A DNA stretch of 26,875 nt from Patescibacteria group bacterium (GTDB taxonomy: Bacteria > Patescibacteriota > Minisyncoccia > Minisyncoccales > UBA10102). Position numbers and translations under genes: made by a program. The DNA lies in contig JAHIUP010000043.1 in NCBI GenBank assembly GCA_018816925.1, positions 1 through 26,875 of the forward strand, written 5' to 3'. This document shows, in pieces, positions 7,672-16,761 of this stretch. The notes under the pieces are model-generated. The model was not told the origin of the DNA. It saw only the letters and a list, made by a program, of their open reading frames with translations, and searched no databases. How positions within the stretch are numbered: the stretch's first letter is position 1; every line of letters starts with the position of its first letter.

Positions 7672-10600
7672 ATGAGAGTAACCGATCTTCAAGCGCTCCG
7701 CATTAAGCTCGCTTCCCCCGACGACATACTCTCTTGGAGTCACGGGGAGATTACGAAGCCAGAGACCATCAACTACCGCACGCAGAAGGCGGAAAAGGAT
7801 GGGTTGTTTGACGAGCGCATCTTCGGGCCGGAGAAGGACTACGAATGCTACTGCGGCAAGTACCGGAAGGTTAGGTATAAGGGCGTGGTGTGTGAGCGGT
7901 GCGGCGTGGAGGTTACGAAATCCTCGGTGAGACGGGAGCGCATGGGGCATATTAAGCTTGCCGCTCCCTGTTCCCATATATGGTTCCTCCGGAGCGTGCC
8001 TTCTCGTATGGGCATGGTGCTCGACATTCCTGCCCAGGCATTGGAGCGCGTCATATATTTCGCTTCCTATATCGTAACCTCCGTGAATGAGGAGCCAAGG
8101 CAGACAGCGCTTCAGGAGATTGAGGCGGAATTCCGGCGCAAGGGTAAGGGTAGGGCGACTGAAGAGAAGAAGGAGCTCAAACAGCTTAGGGATAGGGAGA
8201 GGGAACTTCTTCAGTCCCTTAGACCACTTCTTGTGCTTCCTGAAGCGGACTATCAGAATCTCGCCCTAAAGTACGGCCATGTATTTGAAGCAGGCACTGG
8301 AGGGGAAGCTCTGCGTCAGATATTGGAAAAGATGGACTTGGGAAAGGAGATGGAGCGCATGGAGGGAGAGCTCCAGGGTTCTTCGCCGCAGAACAGGAAG
8401 CGTATTCTCCAGCGCATCAAGTTGCTCCGGAATATGAAGGCGGCGGGCGTGCGGCCCGAGTGGATGTTTCTTACCATGCTTCCCGTGCTTCCCCCCGACC
8501 TCCGGCCCATGGTACAGCTTGATGGAGGAAGGTACGCGTCTTCGGACCTTAATGACCTGTATAGAAGGGTTATCAATAGAAACAACAGGCTTCGTTACCT
8601 GCTCGATCTTGGGGCCCCTGAAGTTATCGTGCGCAACGAAAAGCGCATGCTTCAGGAGGCAGTAGACGCCCTCATTGATAACGGCATGAGGAAGGGTACC
8701 ATGACAATGGCAACCACCGGAGGAAGGCGTCTTTTGAAATCCTTGGCAGATATGCTCAAGGGCAAGCAGGGGAGGTTCCGCCAGAACCTGCTCGGCAAGC
8801 GCGTGGACTACTCGGGGCGTTCCGTCATTGTGTCGGGCTCCACACTGAAGCTTCACCAATGCGGTCTTCCCAAGCTCATGGCGCTTGAACTCTTTAAGCC
8901 CTTTGTCATTCAGAAGATTTTAGAGCGGGAGCTCGCCTACAATGTGAGGGGCGCTTCTCGTCTTGTTGAGCAGGAGACCGACGAAGTGTGGGCCATCCTC
9001 GAAGAGGTGGTAGCAGACAAGCTGGTGCTTCTGAACCGGGCTCCCACGCTCCACCGTTTGGGCATTCAGGCGTTCACTCCTTTGCTCGTCGAGGGAGAGG
9101 CAATCCATCTTCATCCCCTTGTGTGTTCTGCCTACAACGCGGACTTTGACGGTGATCAGATGGCAGTACACGTTCCTCTCTCCCAAGAGGCGCAGGAGGA
9201 GGCCCGGGAGCGCATGCTTTCTTCCGTGAACATGCTCAAGCCGGCTACCGGCATGCCCGTGGTAGCCCCCCGGCAGGACATGGTATTGGGTTGCTATTGG
9301 ATCACGGGTTTGGTGCGGAAAGAGGAGAAAACGCAAAAGATATTCTCTTCTCCCGAGGAAACGTTTCTTGCCTTGGGCTCTGGCAAGATAACGCATCAGG
9401 AGGCAATCCAGGTACGGCTGCCCAAGAAATGGGGCGGGGACGGGGTGTCCCGTACGGAGACGTGCGCGGGCCGCCTTATTTTCAACGAATCCCTCCCTGC
9501 GGATTTTCCTTTTGTAAATGAGCAGATGACGAATAAGAAATTGGAGCGTATCACGGGAGAGATTATTTCCACGTACCCTCGCGAGGTAGCTGAAGAAACC
9601 TTGGATCTCATGAAGACGCTTGGCTTTGAATATTCTACCAAGTCCGGGATCACCTGGGGTATGGACGACCTCGTTGTACCCAAAGAGAAGGGGGAGCTTA
9701 TAGCGAAGGCCGAGGAGGAAATTGAGACCATTGACTCTCATTGGATGCGCGGCCTTCTTTCTAAAGAGGAGCGATCCGCCAAGGTTATTGAGGTGTGGTC
9801 TCGGGTGAAGACGTCCATAGAGAAGCTTGTTCCCAAGAGTTTGCCACCCGGGGGCTCGGTATTTTCGATTATTGACTCGGGGGCTCGCGGAAGTTGGAGT
9901 CAACCCGTGCAGATGGCGGGCATGAAGGGCCTAGTGACCAATCCCGCGGGCCGCATCATTGAACTTCCAGTAAAGTCCTCGTTTAAGGAAGGATTTGACG
10001 TGCTTGAGTACTTCATCTCCACGCACGGGGCAAGAAAGGGAACGGCAGATACCGCCTTGCGTACTTCTACGGCAGGATATCTTACGCGCCGTCTCATTGA
10101 TGTCGCTCACGAGGTACTTGCCACGGATGAGGATTGCAAAGACACAAATGGTATTGTTCTCGCCAAGAAGGATGCCGAGGAAGTGGGGCAGAACCTCATG
10201 CTTCAGATTGGAGGCAGGGTGCTTGCGGAAGAACTTAAGGGGGTGGGTAAGAAGGGAGATATATTAGACGCGGCAAGGGTGCGTAAGATTGGAGAGGCGG
10301 AAAACATTCAGGAGGTGAGGGTCCGTTCCCCGCTTTCCTGTAAGGCGGTGCGCGGCGTATGCAGGATGTGCTATGGATGGGAGCTCGGTTCCAACAAAAT
10401 GGTACTGCATGGCACTGCGGTGGGCATTATCGCCGCCCAGTCCATTGGAGAGCCCGGTACCCAGCTCACCATGAGGACGTTCCATACAGGTGGAGTAGCT
10501 GGCGGCGGAGACATTACGCAGGGACTTCCTCGGGTAGAGGAGATTTTTGAGGGGAGAATCCCGGGAGGAAAGGCGATTCTCTCTCAAGTGGACGGCGTGG

Positions 10601-11229
10601 TGGAGGAGATAACCCCAGAGAACGTGGTGCGTGTGCTGGCTCATCCCGAGAAAGAATCTAAGGGTAAGTCCTCCGTTGAGCATATTGTGGAATACGAGAT
10701 TCCCGCAAAGCGCGCACTCTGGATTCGTAAGGGCGACCAGGTGAAAAAGGGGCAGCAATTCTGCGAAGGGAATCTTGACCTCGGAGAATTGCTCAAGGCG
10801 GCGGGCAAGGAAGCGGTACAGCGATACATCGCGCGGGAGGTACAGCATATTTATGTTTCCCAGGGCGCCTCCATCCACGATAAGCATATTGAGGTTATTA
10901 CGAGGCAGATGTTCTCTCGTATGCGCGTGAAGGAGCGGGGAGGCACGAATCTTTCAGAAGGGGAAGTGGTGGACCGTGCCATCTTCCTGGAAGAAAACGA
11001 GAGAGTTAAGACAGAGGGCAAGGAGCAGGCAACCGCCGTTCAATTGCTCTTGGGTATTTCCCGGGTAGCCCTTACCACGGATAGCTTCCTTTCGGCCGCC
11101 TCCTTCCAGGAGACCTCGCGCGTCCTTATACGGGCAGCTCTCGAAGGGAAGGAGGATACGCTCCGCGGCCTCAAAGAGAATGTAATAATTGGGAAGCTCA
11201 TTCCTGCGGGCACGGGCCTAAAGGAGTAG
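7672..11229 (+). CDS. rpoC: DNA-directed RNA polymerase subunit beta'
   Basis: RpoC carries the catalytic Mg2+ site of RNA polymerase. The N-terminal zinc ribbon is visible as C59-x-C61 and C74-x2-C77. The active-site loop NADFDGDQMAVH starts at residue 489, with the three Mg-binding aspartates at 491, 493 and 495. The second zinc site appears near the C-terminal third (DEDCKD, then CKAVRGVCRMC). The bridge helix and trigger loop region contains GEPGTQLTMRTFHTGG. The length of 1185 residues is normal for a beta' without a big insertion. ATG 7672 begins one base after the rpoB stop, so translation is probably coupled. An intrinsic terminator follows 10 nt after the stop. Confidence 0.98.
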   Translation: MRVTDLQALRIKLASPDDILSWSHGEITKPETINYRTQKAEKDGLFDERIFGPEKDYECYCGKYRKVRYKGVVCERCGVEVTKSSVRRERMGHIKLAAPCSHIWFLRSVPSRMGMVLDIPAQALERVIYFASYIVTSVNEEPRQTALQEIEAEFRRKGKGRATEEKKELKQLRDRERELLQSLRPLLVLPEADYQNLALKYGHVFEAGTGGEALRQILEKMDLGKEMERMEGELQGSSPQNRKRILQRIKLLRNMKAAGVRPEWMFLTMLPVLPPDLRPMVQLDGGRYASSDLNDLYRRVINRNNRLRYLLDLGAPEVIVRNEKRMLQEAVDALIDNGMRKGTMTMATTGGRRLLKSLADMLKGKQGRFRQNLLGKRVDYSGRSVIVSGSTLKLHQCGLPKLMALELFKPFVIQKILERELAYNVRGASRLVEQETDEVWAILEEVVADKLVLLNRAPTLHRLGIQAFTPLLVEGEAIHLHPLVCSAYNADFDGDQMAVHVPLSQEAQEEARERMLSSVNMLKPATGMPVVAPRQDMVLGCYWITGLVRKEEKTQKIFSSPEETFLALGSGKITHQEAIQVRLPKKWGGDGVSRTETCAGRLIFNESLPADFPFVNEQMTNKKLERITGEIISTYPREVAEETLDLMKTLGFEYSTKSGITWGMDDLVVPKEKGELIAKAEEEIETIDSHWMRGLLSKEERSAKVIEVWSRVKTSIEKLVPKSLPPGGSVFSIIDSGARGSWSQPVQMAGMKGLVTNPAGRIIELPVKSSFKEGFDVLEYFISTHGARKGTADTALRTSTAGYLTRRLIDVAHEVLATDEDCKDTNGIVLAKKDAEEVGQNLMLQIGGRVLAEELKGVGKKGDILDAARVRKIGEAENIQEVRVRSPLSCKAVRGVCRMCYGWELGSNKMVLHGTAVGIIAAQSIGEPGTQLTMRTFHTGGVAGGGDITQGLPRVEEIFEGRIPGGKAILSQVDGVVEEITPENVVRVLAHPEKESKGKSSVEHIVEYEIPAKRALWIRKGDQVKKGQQFCEGNLDLGELLKAAGKEAVQRYIAREVQHIYVSQGASIHDKHIEVITRQMFSRMRVKERGGTNLSEGEVVDRAIFLEENERVKTEGKEQATAVQLLLGISRVALTTDSFLSAASFQETSRVLIRAALEGKEDTLRGLKENVIIGKLIPAGTGLKE

Positions 11230-11239
11230 ATGAGGAGAA

Positions 11240-11270
11240 CGCGGAACAGGTTGTTCCGCGCTTTTCTTTC
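11240..11270 (+). terminator. rpoBC intrinsic terminator
   Basis: CGCGGAACA (11240-11248) pairs perfectly with TGTTCCGCG (11252-11260) around a GGT loop, followed by CTTTTCTTTC. It lies 10 nt after the rpoC stop. Confidence 0.85.
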
Positions 11271-11279
11271 CGGTATACT
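11251..11279 (+). promoter_or_regulatory. Candidate ftsK promoter
   Basis: TTGTTC (11251-11256) and TATACT (11274-11279) have a 17-nt spacer. The -35 candidate is part of the descending arm of the rpoBC terminator, so terminator and promoter would share sequence. The GTG start lies 33 nt after the -10 box. Confidence 0.45.
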
Positions 11280-11312
11280 AAAGAGAGATACTTCCTATCC
11301 TTTTTTTGTATC

Positions 11313-13502
11313 GTGGCACGAAAGAAGAAATCCCGCGCGCCTTCCAGGCGCCGAAACTCCCTCCGAGCGAGGAGGCCAAAGCTTCCGAGTTTTACGGTTC
11401 CCGAAGGGGTGCGGCATCTTGTGTTTGCCGTTTCCCTTTTGGTGATAGCCGCCATTTATATCTTTTCTTTTTTCGAGAAGGCGGGGTCCGCAGGCGCCCT
11501 TTTGTTTGGAGGTACGGATTTTCTCTTTGGACAGGTGGTGTATCTTCTGCCTTTTGTACTGGGGCTTGGAGGGTTTGTGCTTCTCCGCCAGGAAGAGGGT
11601 TCCGTTCCCTTAGTGGCAGTTGCCATGGGAGCGGTACTCCTTGGGACTTCGGGGATGGCGGGCGCCTTTGCGGACGTGCGGGGCCTCGATATACGGGAAA
11701 GCGCGGGATTCCTCGGTTTCCTTTTTTCTCGTCCCCTTATGGCGGCATTCGGATTTTGGGTGAGCGAGGTTATTCTTGTTGCCGTTGTGTTTGTGGGCCT
11801 GGGCATTCTCTGGCGTTTTCTTCCACGCGAACGGGAAGGGGAGGAGCCCTCCTTTGGAGAAGTTGCTCAAGAGAAGATAAAGAAAATATTTGAACCCAAG
11901 TTTGAGATAAAAGAAGTGGAGCCCACCGTGCGCTCTCCCGCCGCGGAACAGGAGGAGAAGAAGGAGGAAAAAGAGGAGAAACATCATCAGGGCCTGGTGA
12001 CGCTTCCAGCGGGCTCCGCAAAGCTCCCTCCCCTCAATCTTCTGGAGGCCGAGCGTGGGGTTCCGAGCGCGGGAGACGTGCGCAGTTTTTCGGCGATTAT
12101 TAAAAAGACCCTGCAGAACTTTGATATCCCCGTGGAGGTTTCCGAGGTAAATATCGGGCCCGCGGTGACCCAGTACGCCATTAAGCCATCGGAGGGAGTG
12201 AAGCTCTCAAAGATTACCGGGCTCTCCAATGATCTTTCCCTTGCGCTGGCGGCCCACCCTATTCGTATTGAGGCCCCCATCCCTGGCAGGGCGCTCGTGG
12301 GCATCGAGATTCCCAATCAGGAGCGGGCAATAGTCCGCCTTCGTGGACTCCTAGAACACCCGCATTTCAAGGAGTCCTCCACTCCCCTTAATATTGGTTT
12401 GGGAAGGGATGTGTCAGGGAACGCGGTATTCGGGGACCTCGGTAGAATGCCCCATCTTCTTGTTGCAGGAGCAACGGGTTCGGGGAAAACCATTGCTCTC
12501 AATAATATTATCTTGAGTTTGATATACCGTAATACCCCCCAGACCCTTAGATTTGTTCTCATAGATCCCAAGCGCGTGGAGTTTCCCGTGTACAACGAGC
12601 TTCCCCATCTTCTCACCCCGGTAATTTTTGATACCCAGAAAGCGATATTTGCTCTTCGTTGGCTTGTTAAGGAAATGGAGCGGAGATTTGAAGTGCTCGC
12701 GGCCGCCCGCGCCCGGGATATCGGGAAGTACCACGAAATTCTCGCCAAGCAAAGAGAGAAGGATCCTGGGGAGGGAGAGGATATACCCTACCTCGTCGTG
12801 ATTATCGATGAGCTCGCAGACCTTATAGCGGCCCGCGGCAAGGAAATTGAGGCCCTTGTGGTGCGGTTAGCGCAGATGGCGAGGGCCGTAGGCATTCATC
12901 TTGTACTTGCCACCCAGCGTCCTTCCGTTGAGGTTATCACGGGGCTTATCAAGGCGAACATCACCGCCCGCGTGGCTTTTCAAGTTGCCTCCCAGGTGGA
13001 TTCCCGCACCATTCTTGATATGGCTGGAGCCGAGAAGCTCCTCGGGTATGGGGATATGCTGTTTCTTTCTTCGGACTTCTCCAAGCCCCGCCGTATACAG
13101 GGGGCCTTCGTGTCTGATAAGGACGTGCGGAAGGTGGTGGAGTGGCTCAACAAGGAAACGGAGACGCAGGAGCGCGAGGAGCTGGCTGTGGAAGAGATGT
13201 CTGTGCACGCAATGGAATCGGGAGATTCTTTGCAAGAGGAGGACCCGCTCTATGAGCAGGCAAAGCATATGGTGCTCGAAACACGAAAGGCCTCCGCTTC
13301 TTTCCTTCAGCGCCGACTGCGTCTTGGATATGCGCGGGCGGCCCGTATTTTAGACCTTTTAGAGGAGCAGGGCGTGGTGGGGCCCGCTGTTGGCGCGAAG
13401 CCCAGAGAGGTGTACGGAGAGGTCTCCGCACCCTCCTCTATTGTCGAGGAGGAGAAGGGGGAAAGTTCTGAGTGGTATAGCCCCCGCATAGGCGGTTCAT
13501 AG
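11313..13502 (+). CDS. ftsK: DNA translocase FtsK/SpoIIIE
   Basis: This is a septal, membrane-anchored ATPase that pumps chromosomal DNA during division. A basic N-terminus (residues 2-21) is followed by four transmembrane helices at about 34-53, 72-91, 97-118 and 142-168. A charged Glu/Lys linker (about 170-235) and the alpha/beta motor follow. Walker A is GATGSGKT at 386-393 and Walker B is VVIIDELADL with D499-E500; the ATQRPSVEVITG motif comes next. The C-terminal gamma winged-helix domain at about 644-701 (KASASFLQRRLRLGYARAARI) is the part that in other bacteria reads polar DNA sequences. At 729 residues it is close to SpoIIIE size and has a short linker. GTG 11313 gives the basic start; no good ribosome binding site is visible. 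recA starts one base after the stop. Confidence 0.96.
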   Translation: MARKKKSRAPSRRRNSLRARRPKLPSFTVPEGVRHLVFAVSLLVIAAIYIFSFFEKAGSAGALLFGGTDFLFGQVVYLLPFVLGLGGFVLLRQEEGSVPLVAVAMGAVLLGTSGMAGAFADVRGLDIRESAGFLGFLFSRPLMAAFGFWVSEVILVAVVFVGLGILWRFLPREREGEEPSFGEVAQEKIKKIFEPKFEIKEVEPTVRSPAAEQEEKKEEKEEKHHQGLVTLPAGSAKLPPLNLLEAERGVPSAGDVRSFSAIIKKTLQNFDIPVEVSEVNIGPAVTQYAIKPSEGVKLSKITGLSNDLSLALAAHPIRIEAPIPGRALVGIEIPNQERAIVRLRGLLEHPHFKESSTPLNIGLGRDVSGNAVFGDLGRMPHLLVAGATGSGKTIALNNIILSLIYRNTPQTLRFVLIDPKRVEFPVYNELPHLLTPVIFDTQKAIFALRWLVKEMERRFEVLAAARARDIGKYHEILAKQREKDPGEGEDIPYLVVIIDELADLIAARGKEIEALVVRLAQMARAVGIHLVLATQRPSVEVITGLIKANITARVAFQVASQVDSRTILDMAGAEKLLGYGDMLFLSSDFSKPRRIQGAFVSDKDVRKVVEWLNKETETQEREELAVEEMSVHAMESGDSLQEEDPLYEQAKHMVLETRKASASFLQRRLRLGYARAARILDLLEEQGVVGPAVGAKPREVYGEVSAPSSIVEEEKGESSEWYSPRIGGS

Positions 13503-13503
13503 T

Positions 13504-15903
13504 ATGGTTAAGAAAAAGCGCGAAAAAGAGGAACCGGCAGATCTCCAGGAGGCAATTGCGGAGATCAAGCAGAGATTTGGAGAGGGAGCCATCATGCGTC
13601 TTTCGGAAGCCCGTGCCATGGACGTGGAGACGGTTTCCACGGGTTCCATTTCTCTCGATATGGCCCTAGGAGTAGGAGGTCTGCCCAAGGGAAGGGTTAT
13701 TGAGATTTACGGTCCCGAGGCGGCTGGGAAATGTGTGCGTTCTGATACGATAGTATTTTCGGAGCTCGGCATGACTCCTATCTCCGTGTTTGGGAACCCG
13801 CAAATCGCTGGATTCCAACAGAGAGAGATCTTTGTACACTCCGAGCATAGCTATGAAAAGACAAGCCATTTTTACAACGGCGGCATTAAGCCGACTATAA
13901 AGGTAAAAACAAGCTATGGATATGAGATAGAAGGTACGCCCAATCATCGAATCCGCGTACTTGACGCAGAGGGAAAGTATCTTTGGCGGCGGCTGGATAA
14001 CGTTCAAGTAGGTGACTTCGTTCCAATCCAAAGAGGCCAAGATTATTTCGGAAAAGGGGTGGACCTTTCTGATTTTGAGGAGCGCGTATGGAAGGGAACG
14101 ACCTCTCGCTTCAATACCTCAAAGAAGGATTTCAAGAATTTTCGAATTACCAAGGAGCTCGCAAAACTGACGGGTTTCATGGTAGGAGACGGCACGTGTA
14201 CCAGCACGGGTCTTAACAAAAACGATATTCAAATTACGCTTGCAGACGACGAAGCCCAGAGGGAGTTAGATGGTATTTGCATGAAAATATTCGCGGAGAC
14301 CCCAAAGATTACAAATGATAAAAGAACTAAGGATACGCGCCGTGCGGTTATTCACAACGGGAAAGCGCGGGCGTTTCTCGCCTATGCGGGAGTTAATTTT
14401 TCTTCCGCAGGGGACAAGGAGGTCCCTTGGTCAATTCTTTGTTCTCCAAAGTCTATTGTTGCAAGCTTTTTAAGTGCGCTCTTTGAGTGTGATGGGAGCG
14501 CAGGGAAGAGAAGAATCGAATACGCTTCTAAGTCGGAAAAGCTTGTGGCGCAACTTCAAATTATACTATTAAATTTTGGTATCGTAAGTAGGCGGATTGT
14601 ACGACACAATACGATATACGATAGAGATTATTACTATCTTTATATCGAGGGACAGAAAGATAGGGATGTTTTTGCGCGAGACATTGGATTCTTGAGTACG
14701 CGAAAGCAAGGTACGCTGCTTGCCGGGATTCAAAGAAGAAAAATCTACAAGACCAATCGAGATACGATTCCCCATCTTAACGAGAAACTGGGTCGCTTTC
14801 TTGTCGCATACCGTAAGCTAGTTAGGGAAACCAATCGAGAGGATTGGAAGTTAATAACGGATTACGTTCCTCAAGGAGTCTCTCCTCACCAGCTCACCTA
14901 TCATCAATTAGAGCGAATTCTACGGCATTTTTCAGATGGTGAGCATCTTCCCGAGTATCAGGAACTAGAAAATCTCTACGAACTAGAATTCTTCTGGGAT
15001 CGCGTTGCCACGACCGAAAACTCAATGGCACACGTCTTTGATTTTACCGTTCCTTCAAACGCAACGTTTATTGGGAATGGATTCGTTAATCACAATACGA
15101 CCGTTGCGCTTCACGCGCTCGCGGAAGTCCAAAAGAACGGAGGTACGGCCGCCTTCGTGGATGCGGAGCACGCCTTAGACCCCGATTATGCCAAGCGCAT
15201 CGGGGTGGACGTGCAGCAGCTTCTCATCTCTCAACCGGATTCCGGAGAGCAGGCGCTCCAGATTGTGGAGACCCTTGTGCGTTCAGGACAAGTGGATATG
15301 ATTGTTATAGATTCGGTAGCCGCCCTCACCCCTCGCAATGAAATTGCGGGAGAAATGGGGGAGTTCCAGATAGGGCTTCAGGCCCGCCTCATGTCGTCTG
15401 CCCTGCGCAAGCTCTCCGCCATCGTGGCAAAAACCGGCACTACGGTCATTTTCCTCAACCAGATACGTATGAAAATAGGCGTGCTCTATGGCAATCCCGA
15501 AACTACTCCGGGAGGCCTCGCCTTGAAGTTCTATTCCTCTGTGCGCATAGAGCTTCGGAGGGCGGCGCAGATAAAGCATGGGGAGGAAATTGTTGGGAGC
15601 AGGGTCAAGGCAAAAATCGTGAAGAACAAGGTGGCTCCTCCTTTCAAGACCTGCGAGTTTGATATCTACTACAACGAGGGTATTTCTTCTACCGCCGACC
15701 TTCTAAATGCGGGGCTAAGGTATGAACTATTGAGCAGGGCGGGAAGCTGGCTTCAGTACGGGTCAACAAAGCTCGGGCTGGGCGTGGAAGCCGCCCGCAC
15801 ATATCTTAAAGAGCATCCAGACGAGGCAGAAAGGCTCCGGAAGGAGATCCTTGAGCAGGGAGGTAAACCCGAAGAGAAAGACAAGGAACCTAAGCAGAAC
15901 TAA
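13504..15903 (+). CDS. recA: Recombinase RecA, intein-containing precursor
   Basis: RecA coats single-stranded DNA and drives homologous strand exchange. The 799-residue precursor is a 344-residue RecA (normal size) interrupted by an intein at residues 77-531. The exteins carry RecA signatures: STGSISLDMALGVGGLPKGR, the first part of the P-loop GPEAAGK (70-76), and after the intein TTVALHALAEVQ, then MIVIDSVAALTP (Walker B), SALRKLSAI and loop L2 near GNPETTPGGLALKFY. Splicing would restore GPEAAGKTT. Until the intein is removed the ATP-binding loop is split and the protein should be inactive. The acidic/basic C-terminal tail (Glu/Lys-rich) is usual. ATG 13504 follows one base after ftsK, so co-transcription is likely. 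No LexA-type operator is evident immediately upstream, which is ftsK coding sequence. Confidence 0.97.
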   Translation: MVKKKREKEEPADLQEAIAEIKQRFGEGAIMRLSEARAMDVETVSTGSISLDMALGVGGLPKGRVIEIYGPEAAGKCVRSDTIVFSELGMTPISVFGNPQIAGFQQREIFVHSEHSYEKTSHFYNGGIKPTIKVKTSYGYEIEGTPNHRIRVLDAEGKYLWRRLDNVQVGDFVPIQRGQDYFGKGVDLSDFEERVWKGTTSRFNTSKKDFKNFRITKELAKLTGFMVGDGTCTSTGLNKNDIQITLADDEAQRELDGICMKIFAETPKITNDKRTKDTRRAVIHNGKARAFLAYAGVNFSSAGDKEVPWSILCSPKSIVASFLSALFECDGSAGKRRIEYASKSEKLVAQLQIILLNFGIVSRRIVRHNTIYDRDYYYLYIEGQKDRDVFARDIGFLSTRKQGTLLAGIQRRKIYKTNRDTIPHLNEKLGRFLVAYRKLVRETNREDWKLITDYVPQGVSPHQLTYHQLERILRHFSDGEHLPEYQELENLYELEFFWDRVATTENSMAHVFDFTVPSNATFIGNGFVNHNTTVALHALAEVQKNGGTAAFVDAEHALDPDYAKRIGVDVQQLLISQPDSGEQALQIVETLVRSGQVDMIVIDSVAALTPRNEIAGEMGEFQIGLQARLMSSALRKLSAIVAKTGTTVIFLNQIRMKIGVLYGNPETTPGGLALKFYSSVRIELRRAAQIKHGEEIVGSRVKAKIVKNKVAPPFKTCEFDIYYNEGISSTADLLNAGLRYELLSRAGSWLQYGSTKLGLGVEAARTYLKEHPDEAERLRKEILEQGGKPEEKDKEPKQN
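13732..15096 (+). other. RecA intein with LAGLIDADG homing endonuclease
   Basis: The intein is 455 residues, from C77 to N531 of the precursor. All splicing blocks are readable: block A CVRSDTIVFS with the nucleophile Cys1; block B GTPNHRI with Thr145 and His148; block F VFDFTVPSNATF; block G NGFVNHN with His530 and Asn531; the first C-extein residue is Thr532. Between them are two LAGLIDADG-type motifs, LTGFMVGDG (222-230, D229) and FLSALFECDG (322-331, D330), so the homing endonuclease looks intact. Base use differs from the host gene: 21 of 60 bases are G+C at 14581-14640 against 31 of 60 at 15301-15360 in the extein. This suggests a later arrival. Confidence 0.95.
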
Positions 15904-15923
15904 GTTTTCTTCTATAACCAAAA

Positions 15924-15945
15924 AGCCGCGTGACGCGGCTATTTA
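15924..15945. terminator. Shared terminator between convergent recA and rpsR
   Basis: AGCCGCG (15924-15930) pairs with CGCGGCT (15934-15940) around TGA. Read on the minus strand it is followed by TTTTTGG, a good terminator for rpsR; read on the plus strand it is followed by ATTTA, a weaker one for recA. The rpsR stop codon overlaps the stem. Confidence 0.7.
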
Positions 15946-16136
15946 GCGGAGGCGGAGAGCAGACCTACGTGGCGCGCTCGTTTCACCGCTCGCGTAATCC
16001 TCCGCTGATGATAGGCGCACAGGCCTGTTTTTGTTTTCGGACGAATCTTACCGAGGCCGGAAATGAATCGGGAAAGGAGTTCGATGTCCCGGAAATCCAC
16101 GTCCAGGATATTTTTTCTGCAGAATCGGCATTCCAT
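15939..16136 (-). CDS. rpsR: 30S ribosomal protein S18
   Basis: S18 binds the platform of the small subunit next to S6. The 65-residue protein shows the family pattern: a zinc-type C3-x2-C6 at the start, C40-x2-H43 (TGLCAYHQ), then HQRRITRAVKRARHVGLL, which is the highly conserved S18 core. It is slightly shorter than most S18 proteins (70-80 residues). The ATG follows GGAG with an 8-nt gap. It belongs to the conserved rpsF-ssb-rpsR order, but is 190 nt from ssb because of an inverted-repeat element. rplI, often the next gene in this group, is absent; recA converges instead. Confidence 0.95.
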   Translation of the reverse strand: MECRFCRKNILDVDFRDIELLSRFISGLGKIRPKTKTGLCAYHQRRITRAVKRARHVGLLSASAK

Positions 16137-16155
16137 AGTTTTTACTCCGTAAAAG

Positions 16156-16313
16156 AAATTCGAAATCCGAATATAACGCGAGCTATAAACTATGTTTTCG
16201 AAATACGAAACAAATTCAAAATCCTAATGTTCAAAACTAAAAATGGCTGTCTTGTTTTGATTTTGGTCATTTGAATTTCTGTCATTCGTGCTTGTTTGGA
16301 ATTTCGGATTTCG
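16156..16313. repeat. Long imperfect inverted repeat between ssb and rpsR
   Basis: CGAAATCCGAA at 16161-16171 matches TTCGGATTTCG at 16303-16313 in inverted orientation, with further imperfect pairing inside: AAATTCAAAATC of the left arm against GATTTTG and TTTGAATTT of the right arm. The region is AT-rich and made of short AAATTC/GAATTT/CGAAAT words, unlike the genes around it. It has no open frame of note. It resembles a non-coding intergenic repeat element; other copies cannot be checked within this window. Confidence 0.6.
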
Positions 16314-16326
16314 TGCTTCGGATTTT

Positions 16327-16758
16327 CTAAAAAGGTATATCTTTTGCGTCCACTTCCTCGTCTTCTTCAATTATTGGGATTTCTTCTGGCTTCTCTTCCT
16401 TTCCTTGGGGCTCTCCCTGGGGAGCCGCTCCTCCTCTCGGACCTAGCTGCATGGATTCGGCCACTATTTCTGTACGGAAGCGCTTGGCCCCCGATTGGTC
16501 ATCCCAGCTTCTTGTCTGAAGGCGGCCCTCCACGAGCACCAGGGCTCCCTTCTGGAGGTATTGGGAGGCAATCTCCGCCAGCCGACCCCATAGCACCACG
16601 CTGTGGAATTCAGATGTGCGTTGGCGCTCGCCGCCCTTATCCTTCCATATGCGGTTTGTGGCGACCGTGATGGTGCATACGGACTGGCCCGAGTTGGTCT
16701 TGCGCATCTCGGGAGCAGCCGTCACATTCCCGACGATAACTGCACGGTTGTAATTCAT
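16327..16758 (-). CDS. ssb: Single-stranded DNA-binding protein
   Basis: SSB protects single-stranded DNA and recruits repair enzymes through its C-terminal tip. The 143 residues comprise an OB-fold (about 1-108: NYNRAVIVGNVTAAPEMR, TSEFHSVVLWGRLAEIASQYL, GALVLVEGRLQTRSW), a short Gly/Pro/Glu linker and an acidic tail ending in DIPF, the canonical protein-interaction tip. The start is 3 nt after the rpsF stop, so it is translated from the same mRNA. Both RecA and UvrA/UvrC, encoded nearby, act on substrates that SSB covers. Confidence 0.97.
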   Translation of the reverse strand: MNYNRAVIVGNVTAAPEMRKTNSGQSVCTITVATNRIWKDKGGERQRTSEFHSVVLWGRLAEIASQYLQKGALVLVEGRLQTRSWDDQSGAKRFRTEIVAESMQLGPRGGAAPQGEPQGKEEKPEEIPIIEEDEEVDAKDIPF

Positions 16759-16761
16759 AGG

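Noticed and set aside
8920..9903. A 327-codon open frame opposite rpoC
   Set aside because: It lies wholly within conserved rpoC coding sequence and shows no domain or start signal.
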